Below are positions 56,138 to 64,000 of a stretch of DNA of 64,000 bases, in pieces. The stretch comes from Planctomycetia bacterium (GTDB lineage Bacteria > Planctomycetota > Planctomycetia > Gemmatales > Gemmataceae): the NCBI GenBank assembly GCA_005786805.1, contig SYCV01000155.1, forward strand, positions 1-64,000. The letters run 5' to 3'. The translations under genes and the position numbers were made by a program. The notes below the pieces were generated by a model. That model was not told the DNA's origin. It saw nothing but the letters and a program-made list of their open reading frames with translations, and made no database searches. Each line of letters begins with the position of its first letter. The first letter of the stretch is position 1.

Positions 56138-57535
56138 ATGGATTTATTTTTCATGGAAGAATTAAATTCAGTGACACTTGCTTTTCATGAGGGAACGCTT
56201 GTGTTAAATGGCGCACTGGATAATGTGCTAAAAAGTCTCCCTTTTGTTTTGCATGATCCAAGAACAAACAATGACCGATGTGAAGCGATTCATTACAGGG
56301 TGTTAATTCAAACTTTGGTTGCCCATAAGGTTAGTTTCAAAGATTCTGCACGCAGCTATCAAAATCAGGAGTGGAAGACTTCAGATTCTCGTAAGCCGTT
56401 TCCTTATCAATTGGAGGCGCTTGAGGCATGGTGGGGCCAAAGATCCAGGGGAGTTGTTGTTTTGCCTACTGGGACAGGTAAAACCTTTCTGGCCTTGATG
56501 GCGATTTTACGGATGCAGAGGCCCACATTGGTAGTCACTCCAACGATTGATTTGATGAATCAATGGCATGCAGTTTTAACTGAATCATTGGGAGTGCAGG
56601 TGGGTATGATGGGTGGTGGTTCCCATGAAATTCAACCTGTCACCGTAACAACCTATGATTCAGGTCAGATTCACCTCTCAAAATGGGGGAATAAATTTGG
56701 GTTTCTTGTTTTTGATGAATGCCATCATTTACCCGGTTCGGTCTATTCTAATATTGCGATTGGTTCGATAGCCCCATTCAGGCTGGGTTTAACTGCGACT
56801 CCGGAAAGATCCGATGGAAATGAGTCAATGCTTGAGAGTCTGATAGGCCCTATTGTGTTTCGCAAGGAAATCGGGGAATTGGCGGGTAGTTATCTCGCAA
56901 GTTATGAATCTGAAATAATCCATGTTGATCTTTCTGATGATGAAAAGATTGATTATGAAAAGGCGAGAAAAGAATATCGCGATTTTTTGTTGAAGCGAGG
57001 GATTAATCTTAGGGATCCTAAAGGTTGGCAGAGGTTTCTGGCTGAAAGTTCCAGGTCACATGAGGCTAAAAAAGCTTACGACGCTTTTAAATTACAAAAG
57101 AAGATAGCCTTGCACTCCAAGGCCAAGATTGATGTTCTTCAAAAATTGCTCCTCAAGCATGCAAATGATCCCTGCATTATATTCGCAGGTGACAATTCGA
57201 TGGTTTATGCGATTTCTCGAAAGTTTTTAATTCCTGCTGTCACCCATGAAACCAAGGCAAAGGAGCGAAAGCAGACCTTGGATAAATTTAAAACCGGCGC
57301 ATATCTCGCTATCGTTACCAACAAGGTTCTTAATGAGGGAGTTGATGTGCCCACTGCGGGTGTTGGAGTTGTCCTTTCCGGGTCTGGGACTGTTCGCGAA
57401 CATGTGCAGCGACTGGGAAGAATTTTAAGAAAGTACAAGGATAAACGCGCAATTCTTTATGAGGTGATCAGCAGGAATACAAGTGAGGAATTGACAAGTC
57501 AAAGGCGCAGGAAGCACGATGCTTACAGGAAATAA
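56138..57535 (+). CDS. XPB-like SF2 DNA helicase
   Basis: FPYQLEALEAWWGQRSRGVVVLPTGTGKTFLALMAI; FLVFDECHHLPG; RLGLTATPERSDGNE; VLSGSGTVREHVQRLGRILR. Confidence 0.9.
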   Translation: MDLFFMEELNSVTLAFHEGTLVLNGALDNVLKSLPFVLHDPRTNNDRCEAIHYRVLIQTLVAHKVSFKDSARSYQNQEWKTSDSRKPFPYQLEALEAWWGQRSRGVVVLPTGTGKTFLALMAILRMQRPTLVVTPTIDLMNQWHAVLTESLGVQVGMMGGGSHEIQPVTVTTYDSGQIHLSKWGNKFGFLVFDECHHLPGSVYSNIAIGSIAPFRLGLTATPERSDGNESMLESLIGPIVFRKEIGELAGSYLASYESEIIHVDLSDDEKIDYEKARKEYRDFLLKRGINLRDPKGWQRFLAESSRSHEAKKAYDAFKLQKKIALHSKAKIDVLQKLLLKHANDPCIIFAGDNSMVYAISRKFLIPAVTHETKAKERKQTLDKFKTGAYLAIVTNKVLNEGVDVPTAGVGVVLSGSGTVREHVQRLGRILRKYKDKRAILYEVISRNTSEELTSQRRRKHDAYRK

Positions 57536-58727
57536 ATTAATTGCAAGGAATTACAGGGGTAGGCTTCTTGTCAATTATCTTGATCCCCTCGATTCCAGAT
57601 GGTGTGAAGTTGCAGATTGGATTATTGCAAGGGGCAGGGGACTTCTTGGAAAATCCAGGCACATCTTTGATGATGAGTTGGGGGAATATCCCCGCTCATT
57701 GCCGGAACCTCTTGTGTTTCAGGGATTGGTGAAGGTATTTTCGGATAATTGTAAATTTGAACAAATAGATGGATATGACGCCGTTAAAATCAGGGAACTC
57801 GTCTTTTCATATGCTTCGCAATTTAAAAGCGAGGGAAGTTTGTCTTCGGACCCGGATGTCCGCAGGAATATTTTTGAACTTGTGGGAAAGCAAATTGAAG
57901 TAGATCCAGAACTTGTGGATTCGTTATTGTATGCGGATCTTGAATCTGAAAACAAGCTGTTGTCAATTCCAAATTTTAATGCTCAAAAATTAATACATCG
58001 CTACAATCTTTCGCTGGCTCAAGGTGTCCTGCTTAACTCTTTGAATATTGTCGTGAGGTTGGCTTCTTCCACTCCACCCGTTCGATTAAAGCAGTTGATT
58101 CGATGGATTAAGTTTCAAAGATTGTTATGCGCTGTTGAAAAAAATGAAAGCGGTGGATTAACTTTGCAGATAGATGGTCCGTTAAGCCTTTTTAGAACAA
58201 CTCAAAAATATGGTTTTCAAATAGCGTTATTTCTGCCGGCACTTTTATTGTGCCCGGACTTTGAATTGGATGCCGAATTGCAATGGGGCAAAGGCAAAAA
58301 AAACAGCAAGTTTAAAATCACCAGCAATGATGGTCTTGTAACACATTATGTTGACTCTGGTGTTTATCGCCCTCCTGAAAATGAAATGTTTTATATTTTG
58401 TTTAAAAAAAGGGTTGAGGATTGGGATATCGATGATTCAATATCGGAATTGGAAATCCCTGATGAATTCATTGTGCCAGACTTTGTGCTCAAAAGAAAAA
58501 AAGATAATAAGGTTGTCGGCGTTGAAATTTTATGGAACTGGAACACATCCTTCATCCAGAAAAAGATAAAAGAAATTGCAAAATTGAAACTTCAGAAATA
58601 TGTTTTGGCTGTAGCGGACAAAGGGAATTTGGGAAAAGACAAGCTGGTTGATATTCCCAGTTTTGTTTACTTTTTCAAATCAACCCCGTTGCCTCAGGAA
58701 ATTGAAAAAATAATAAATCTACTCTGA
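57519..58727 (+). CDS. DUF790/Bax1-like nuclease partner of XPB helicase
   Basis: LTGNKLIARNYRGRLLVNYLDPLDSRWCEVADWIIARGRGLLGKSRHIFDDEL; C-terminal EFIVPDFVLKRKKDNKVVGVEILWNW; overlaps helicase gene by 17 nt. Confidence 0.8.
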   Translation: MLTGNKLIARNYRGRLLVNYLDPLDSRWCEVADWIIARGRGLLGKSRHIFDDELGEYPRSLPEPLVFQGLVKVFSDNCKFEQIDGYDAVKIRELVFSYASQFKSEGSLSSDPDVRRNIFELVGKQIEVDPELVDSLLYADLESENKLLSIPNFNAQKLIHRYNLSLAQGVLLNSLNIVVRLASSTPPVRLKQLIRWIKFQRLLCAVEKNESGGLTLQIDGPLSLFRTTQKYGFQIALFLPALLLCPDFELDAELQWGKGKKNSKFKITSNDGLVTHYVDSGVYRPPENEMFYILFKKRVEDWDIDDSISELEIPDEFIVPDFVLKRKKDNKVVGVEILWNWNTSFIQKKIKEIAKLKLQKYVLAVADKGNLGKDKLVDIPSFVYFFKSTPLPQEIEKIINLL

Positions 58728-58731
58728 TGAA

Positions 58732-60303
58732 TCAAAGTTGTTTCTCAGCGATCTCAAGTGCGCGTAATAATCCTCTAGCCTTGTTGAGTGTTTCCTCATA
58801 CTCCTTTGCAGGCTCGCTGTCAGCTACCACTCCAGCCCCTGCCTGCAGGTAAGCTTTTTGTCCCACAATAACCATGGTCCTAAGCGCAATGCAAGTATCC
58901 ATGTTTCCGGAAAAGTCAATGTATCCAACGGCTCCGCCGTAAGGCCCTCTTTTTTGGGGTTCCAACTCATCAATTATTTCCATGGCTCTGACTTTGGGGG
59001 CGCCACTAAGCGTTCCCGCGGGTAGGCATGATTTTAAGGCGTCCAGGGCGGTCATGTCTTTTTTTAGTGTGCCTTCAACCGTGCTGCATAAATGCATAAC
59101 ATGGCTGTATTTTTCGACTGTCATTACATCTGTGATTTGAACCGTGCCAAATTCGGCTATCCTTCCAACATCATTCCTGCCCAAATCAACCAGCATGATA
59201 TGTTCCGCTCGTTCCTTGGGGTCGGCGATAAGTTCCTGGGCTAGTGATTTATCCTCCTCCTCATTTTTTCCCCTAGGCCTGGTTCCTGCTAATGGTCGAA
59301 TTGTCACATGGCGCTCTTCAACGCGAACCATGATTTCTGGGGAGCTTCCTATGAGGCATAGATCATCAAATCTTAAGAAAAATAGAAATGGGCTAGGGTT
59401 TACAACCCGTAGTGTGCGATAGATATCAAATGGTTTTGCCTTGGTTTCTGTTTCTAACCGTTGACTGAGGACAATTTGAAAAATATCACCAGCGTTTATG
59501 TATTCCTTGCATTTTATGACTGCTTTTTCGAATGTTTCCTTACTGAAGTTGGACTTATAGGGTTGTGATACCTTGCCATCAGGTTGAATATCAGTGAATT
59601 TTAGATTGCATTGGTTGTTTTGAAGTTGATCAACCATGGTATCGATTTTAGAACAAGCGGTTTTATAAGATTCTGATGGATTTTGGCCAGCGGTGTGAGC
59701 ATGGACAACCACCGCGATTGTTTTGTTGATATGGTCAAAAATCACCATTTGATCATAGAAACCAAAACATAAATCAGGGAGGTTTCGGTCATCTTTTGGA
59801 GTATTAGGAAGATTTTCAACATATCTAACTGTATCGTAACCACTAAATCCGACAGCTCCTCCACAAAACCTAGGTAAACCTTTTATATGGTGGGATTTGT
59901 ATTTGTTTATATATTCTTGTAAAAGCCCCATAGGATCTTTATGCTCGAAAGTTTCCTTTTTAAATGTTCCGGGTTGAATTGGATTTCGTGTTTCAATTGT
60001 CACTAAAGTGGCTTTTGCGCTGAATTTTAAAAAGGGATCTGTCCCCAAAAAACTATATCTTCCAACTTTTTCTCCCCCGACAACGCTTTCAAAAAGGAAT
60101 GATAATTTGTCCTGTGAAAGCTTGCAGTAAGCGCTTACCGGGGTGAGAGTATCGCCAGTTAATTGCCTGAAAACCGGAACCATGCTATGGTTTTTTGCGA
60201 ATTCTTGGAATGAATCAATGTTTGGATGATGAGCCATGGTGTTTTTCTTTGCGGGGTTGAAAACAGTTGTTGTAATGATAAACCATGTTGCAAGGCCATG
60301 CAT
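58732..60303 (-). CDS. trpE: anthranilate synthase component I
   Basis: FCGGAVGFSGYDTVRYVE; GDIFQIVLSQRLE; NPSPFLFFLRFDDLCLIGSSPEIMVRVE; RPLAGTRPRGKNEEED; LPAGTLSGAPKVRAMEIIDELEPQKRGPYGGAVGYIDFSGNMDTCIALRT. A start at M23 (60237, MAHHPNIDSF) is possible. Confidence 0.93.
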   Translation of the reverse strand: MHGLATWFIITTTVFNPAKKNTMAHHPNIDSFQEFAKNHSMVPVFRQLTGDTLTPVSAYCKLSQDKLSFLFESVVGGEKVGRYSFLGTDPFLKFSAKATLVTIETRNPIQPGTFKKETFEHKDPMGLLQEYINKYKSHHIKGLPRFCGGAVGFSGYDTVRYVENLPNTPKDDRNLPDLCFGFYDQMVIFDHINKTIAVVVHAHTAGQNPSESYKTACSKIDTMVDQLQNNQCNLKFTDIQPDGKVSQPYKSNFSKETFEKAVIKCKEYINAGDIFQIVLSQRLETETKAKPFDIYRTLRVVNPSPFLFFLRFDDLCLIGSSPEIMVRVEERHVTIRPLAGTRPRGKNEEEDKSLAQELIADPKERAEHIMLVDLGRNDVGRIAEFGTVQITDVMTVEKYSHVMHLCSTVEGTLKKDMTALDALKSCLPAGTLSGAPKVRAMEIIDELEPQKRGPYGGAVGYIDFSGNMDTCIALRTMVIVGQKAYLQAGAGVVADSEPAKEYEETLNKARGLLRALEIAEKQL

Positions 60304-60412
60304 TATTCAAATAATGGGTCATTTAATCGTTTCTGATCCTTGACCTGATGATATTAGCTTGCATATTTATATAGAATTAGTCTATGAGATCAGGGGTGTA
60401 TTTGGAATTCTG

Positions 60413-60799
60413 ATGAATTGTCATGGGTGTAATACTATTGTTTCAAAAGACCAGGAACGCTGTGCTTCCTGTGGATTTCCTTTGAAAATACTCAATGGAA
60501 ATAGTGATGATTTTGCTGGCTTAAGTGCTGATTATCAAAATGAATGGCTTAAATACCATGAAGAAATGAATTTAACCGCTTCCAGCAAAAGTATAATTCC
60601 ATTTTTTGGTGTTTTCTATGGGATTCGATCTATTATTTTAAGCAAACAAGGTTTTAAGAATGCTTCATTAATAAAAAAGCAGGATTTGGCAAATCGATTT
60701 AATTACATAAGGCGGTTGGCTATTTTTGGACTGGTTACCAATCTTTTAGCCTTCATTTTTATCATTATTGGCATAATTGGTTTATTTCGCACAACTTAA
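60413..60799 (+). CDS. zinc-ribbon membrane protein, hypothetical
   Basis: MNCHGCNTIVSKDQERCASCGFPL (CxxC...CxxC) and C-terminal TM LAIFGLVTNLLAFIFIIIGIIGLF. Confidence 0.6.
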   Translation: MNCHGCNTIVSKDQERCASCGFPLKILNGNSDDFAGLSADYQNEWLKYHEEMNLTASSKSIIPFFGVFYGIRSIILSKQGFKNASLIKKQDLANRFNYIRRLAIFGLVTNLLAFIFIIIGIIGLFRTT

Positions 60800-60989
60800 T
60801 TTATTTATTAATGATTTTTCAATTCGTGTTTTTTTCGTTTTATTGCTTTGATAACAAGCAACTATTACATTTTTAACCTAGCACCTAAGTTGTGAATCTT
60901 TTCAAGTTAATCTGGTGTTTGTGTTAAAATAACAATAGTATTCGATTCAGATAGTGGGGTTGAGTCATTTATAAAATTAAAGGTGACAT

Positions 60990-61592
60990 ATGAGTTTGGA
61001 GCAAAATCCTGAACCTAAAAAAGATCCTGAAACCATCACTCAGGAGGTGAAATATTCCCAGGTAAGTGCCAGGGTTACTGATAGGGTTTCTAGTGGTGTT
61101 TTTTCTTCAGGTGCCTTGTTGTTGAATGGCCAAAATGAATTTATCCTCGATTTTCTACAACGAATGGTGCAACCTCAAAGGGTGGTGGCACGGGTTGTCA
61201 TGAGTCCACCTTCACTATTGAGTTTTTGCAATGCCTTGGAAGAAAACCTTTCCATGTACCAGTCAAAGTTTGGAACTCCGCCCCAATTGCCTCCTCCTCC
61301 TCCGGGATCTGTTCCTTTGCCGATTGATGAATTATACGCCCAATTAAAAATCGCGGATGAAATTTTAGAGGGATCTTATAGCAATGCAGTTATGATAAGT
61401 CATAGTCCCAGTGATTTTGTTTTTGATTTTATTGCTACTTTCTATCCGCGAAGTGTTGTGTCCGCCCGGGTATTTATGTCGGCCTCTCAAATCCCGCCTT
61501 TTTTGAGCACTCTAAAAAAGGGATTTCAACAATTCCGTGATAAAATCAATTTGGCTTCAGGTCCTGGTCAAACTCCTCCCTCAGTGACTTAG
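60990..61592 (+). CDS. protein with two DUF3467-like units
   Basis: VSSGVFSSGALLLNGQNEFILDFLQRMVQPQRVVARVVMSPPSLLSFCNALEENL and YSNAVMISHSPSDFVFDFIATFYPRSVVSARVFMSASQIPPFLSTLKKGF are tandem versions of one domain. Confidence 0.75.
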   Translation: MSLEQNPEPKKDPETITQEVKYSQVSARVTDRVSSGVFSSGALLLNGQNEFILDFLQRMVQPQRVVARVVMSPPSLLSFCNALEENLSMYQSKFGTPPQLPPPPPGSVPLPIDELYAQLKIADEILEGSYSNAVMISHSPSDFVFDFIATFYPRSVVSARVFMSASQIPPFLSTLKKGFQQFRDKINLASGPGQTPPSVT

Positions 61593-61627
61593 GTTTATCA
61601 ATAAAAGCGTTGGATGGATGATGGTCT

Positions 61628-64000
61628 ATGAGTGAACTGGAATCGCTGCCAGTTTCGATTGTTTTACCAGAACTAATTAAAGCTTTGGTCAAAGGTAGTT
61701 GTGCGGTTCTACATGCGCCTCCGGGGGCGGGTAAAACCACATTGGTTCCATTGGAATTACTCAAGGCCGGATTTTCCGGAATAGTCTTGGTGGAGCCTAG
61801 AAGACTGGCGGCAAAAGCCTCAGCATCGCGTATTTCTTATTTGAATGACACCAAACTAGGTGAATTAATCGGATATCAGGTCAGGTTTGATTCAAATTTT
61901 TCTAATGATACCAAATGCCTTGTTGCAACCACTGGAATTGTATTGAATTGGTTTGCAACTGATCCTTATCTTTCCAATTGCAATGTTTTGATTTTTGATG
62001 AATTTCATGAAAGAAGCCTGGAAAGTGACCTGCTTTTAGGGCTGGCAAGGTTATTGCAAAAAACGGTCAGGCACGATTTGAAAATCCTTGTTATGAGTGC
62101 AACCCTGGATAGCGGTAAAGTTGCGGATTACATGGATGGTTGCCAGGTGATATCCAGCATGGGGAAAAAATATCCTGTGGATATATGCCATCAAGAGATG
62201 AAGGGGGCTTGTAAATTAGAAGATGCAGTTTGTTCCGCAGTTGCGATTATTGAGGAGAAAATCCAGGGAGATATCCTTGTCTTTTTGCCTGGGATGTCGG
62301 ATATCCTTGACTGCAAATTCGCATTGGAAAGTTTTTTGAAAAATAAAGATATTCAAATTCTTCATGGCGATGCATCAATTGAAGTCCAGGAAAAGGTATT
62401 AAAAAAGACAGCCAGAAATCGGGTTATTTTAGCCACAAATATTGCAGAAACTTCCCTTACGGTAAGCGGGGTTCGAGCAGTGATTGATAGCGGGTTGGTG
62501 AAGAAAACTTTTTTTGATGGAAGGCTGGGGTTAAACAATATTGAGACAGTGAGGATTTCAAAGGCTTCTGCTGATCAAAGAGCTGGGCGGGCAGGCAGGG
62601 AGGCACCAGGTGTATGCCTAAGGCTTTGGTCCGAGAAAGACCACAGCCTTCGTGATGAATTTGACAAGCCTGAAATTCAACGGGTTGATTTATCCGGTGC
62701 ATTGCTTCGTTTGTTTGCGATTGGTGAGAATAATTGGGAAGATTTTCCATGGTTTGAAAGGCCGAATCGTACATCGGTCGAGGGTGGCATAAAGCTACTG
62801 CAAAACCTCAAGGCAATTGATGGAAAAAAAATAACAGCTCTCGGCCTTAGGATGAACCAGTTGCCACTGCATCCAAGGTTGTCAGCGATTTTGCTGGCCG
62901 GGGAGGAAAATGGTTCCTTGGATCAGGTTGCCCTAGCTATCGCGGTACTTTCCGAAAGGTCAGTTTTTGAGCATTCTTATGATGCCGCAATATTGAAGCG
63001 AGATTCAAGTTCATCAAATTCTGATTTGCTGGATGTTGTTCAAATTCTTGAAGAATGTGAGTTTGACAGGAAAGCTTTTCAAAGTCACGGAGTTCTTCCC
63101 GATAGGGCCGCAAATTTGTTCAGAGTTCGGGATCACTTACTATCTTCGGTTGGAAAAGCCGGAAAAATGAAAAATGTGCCAGGACAAGATGGTTTTCTTC
63201 GGTCAATTCTTGCTGGTTTTCCTGATCGGGTCGCGAAAAGGCGTGAAAAAAATGGTGTTAAAGCATTGATGGTTGGTAATCGGGGGATTTTTCAATCAAA
63301 AAAAAGTCGAGTCAGGGATCATCTTTATTTTGTTTGTGTTGATGTTCAATCTGGAGATGAGGAATCGATAGCGATAATGGTTTCAGGAATCAACGGCGAA
63401 TGGTTGGACTCTGCCTTCAAAAAAATCCAGAGGGATGTTTATTATGATCCTAAAATTAAAAAATTAATTGCCATTCAAAGGGCATATTACATGGATATTG
63501 TCATAGAGGAAAAGGATTCCCACCTGACTATTGATGATTTGAATGGTGAGAAACTTTGCCAAGGTTTGATTGGAAATCTTGTGGATATTCTTCCTGAATT
63601 GGATTCCCCCGGTGGGCAATTGATCGAAAGAATAAGGGTTTGCGCGCAAGTGTTCCAATCAAAAAAATTCCCCCAAATGGAAGCGGATTCTTTGATGGAC
63701 CCATTGCTGTGGTTATGCAAGGGTAAAAAAACGTCTGCTGAAATTCGTGATGGCGATTGGTGTAACGCTTTGAGGATGATGCTTTCGCATGAGCAATTGA
63801 TGATTTTGCAGAAAGAATTCCCGGACAAAATAACACTACCCTCCGGAAAAATTGCAATGATTAAATATCATCCTGGTAAAGCACCAATCCTTGAGGCAAA
63901 GATTCAAGATTTGTTTGGCTGGAAAGAGACTCCCAAGCTGGGTGGGGGCAAACTGCCACTTTTGATTTCATTGCTGGCCCCTAATTATCGATCGCAGCAA
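61628..64000 (+). CDS. hrpB: ATP-dependent RNA helicase HrpB, truncated by right window edge
   Basis: Frame open from ATG 61628: MSELESLPVSIVLPELIKALVKGSCAVLHAPPGAGKTTLVPLELL; LIFDEFHERSLESDLLLGLARLL; SATLDSGKV; ATNIAETSLTVSGVRAVIDSG; DQRAGRAGREAPG. Confidence 0.93.
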   Translation, partial: MSELESLPVSIVLPELIKALVKGSCAVLHAPPGAGKTTLVPLELLKAGFSGIVLVEPRRLAAKASASRISYLNDTKLGELIGYQVRFDSNFSNDTKCLVATTGIVLNWFATDPYLSNCNVLIFDEFHERSLESDLLLGLARLLQKTVRHDLKILVMSATLDSGKVADYMDGCQVISSMGKKYPVDICHQEMKGACKLEDAVCSAVAIIEEKIQGDILVFLPGMSDILDCKFALESFLKNKDIQILHGDASIEVQEKVLKKTARNRVILATNIAETSLTVSGVRAVIDSGLVKKTFFDGRLGLNNIETVRISKASADQRAGRAGREAPGVCLRLWSEKDHSLRDEFDKPEIQRVDLSGALLRLFAIGENNWEDFPWFERPNRTSVEGGIKLLQNLKAIDGKKITALGLRMNQLPLHPRLSAILLAGEENGSLDQVALAIAVLSERSVFEHSYDAAILKRDSSSSNSDLLDVVQILEECEFDRKAFQSHGVLPDRAANLFRVRDHLLSSVGKAGKMKNVPGQDGFLRSILAGFPDRVAKRREKNGVKALMVGNRGIFQSKKSRVRDHLYFVCVDVQSGDEESIAIMVSGINGEWLDSAFKKIQRDVYYDPKIKKLIAIQRAYYMDIVIEEKDSHLTIDDLNGEKLCQGLIGNLVDILPELDSPGGQLIERIRVCAQVFQSKKFPQMEADSLMDPLLWLCKGKKTSAEIRDGDWCNALRMMLSHEQLMILQKEFPDKITLPSGKIAMIKYHPGKAPILEAKIQDLFGWKETPKLGGGKLPLLISLLAPNYRSQQ

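Overview
The window looks like a planctomycete-type chromosome. This is inferred from the 'LLQFEDRIVPA' N-terminal motif of a giant secreted protein and the overall gene content. The left ~22 kb is an accessory locus tied to type VI secretion (T6SS): ClpV/TssH (running off the left edge), an ImpE/TagJ-like protein, two GxSxG lipase-like putative effectors, a secreted HEAT-repeat protein plus a truncated duplicate of it, a 2.26-kaa beta-helix/IPT/FG-GAP surface protein, a PAAR spike protein, a putative beta-barrel protein, and a pseudokinase-FGE fusion. The most striking signal is eukaryote-like domains in this locus. One lipase-like protein (5157-6698) has a near-canonical FYVE zinc finger inserted ahead of its nucleophile elbow. 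A second protein (17556-18875) has WEPD...RHHCRLCG...C-C FYVE hallmarks. A third (19357-21042) carries a motif resembling plant IQM-family proteins. I propose a candidate eukaryote-directed T6SS effector repertoire; this is inference. Next comes a MoxR/RavA-like ATPase + VWA + conserved-hypothetical operon with small phage-like ORFs, a HTH excisionase-like protein and a tyrosine recombinase next to the 3' end of tRNA-Ser(GCT). The right ~34 kb is mostly ordinary chromosome: aminotransferase, RRM protein, PNP, MacAB/TolC-like efflux operon, oxidoreductase, sugar ABC transporter, Prs, TetR + RND pumps, XPB/Bax1-like pair, TrpE, a tandem DUF3467-like protein and HrpB. All calls come from reading the sequence and remembered motifs; no database search was run.
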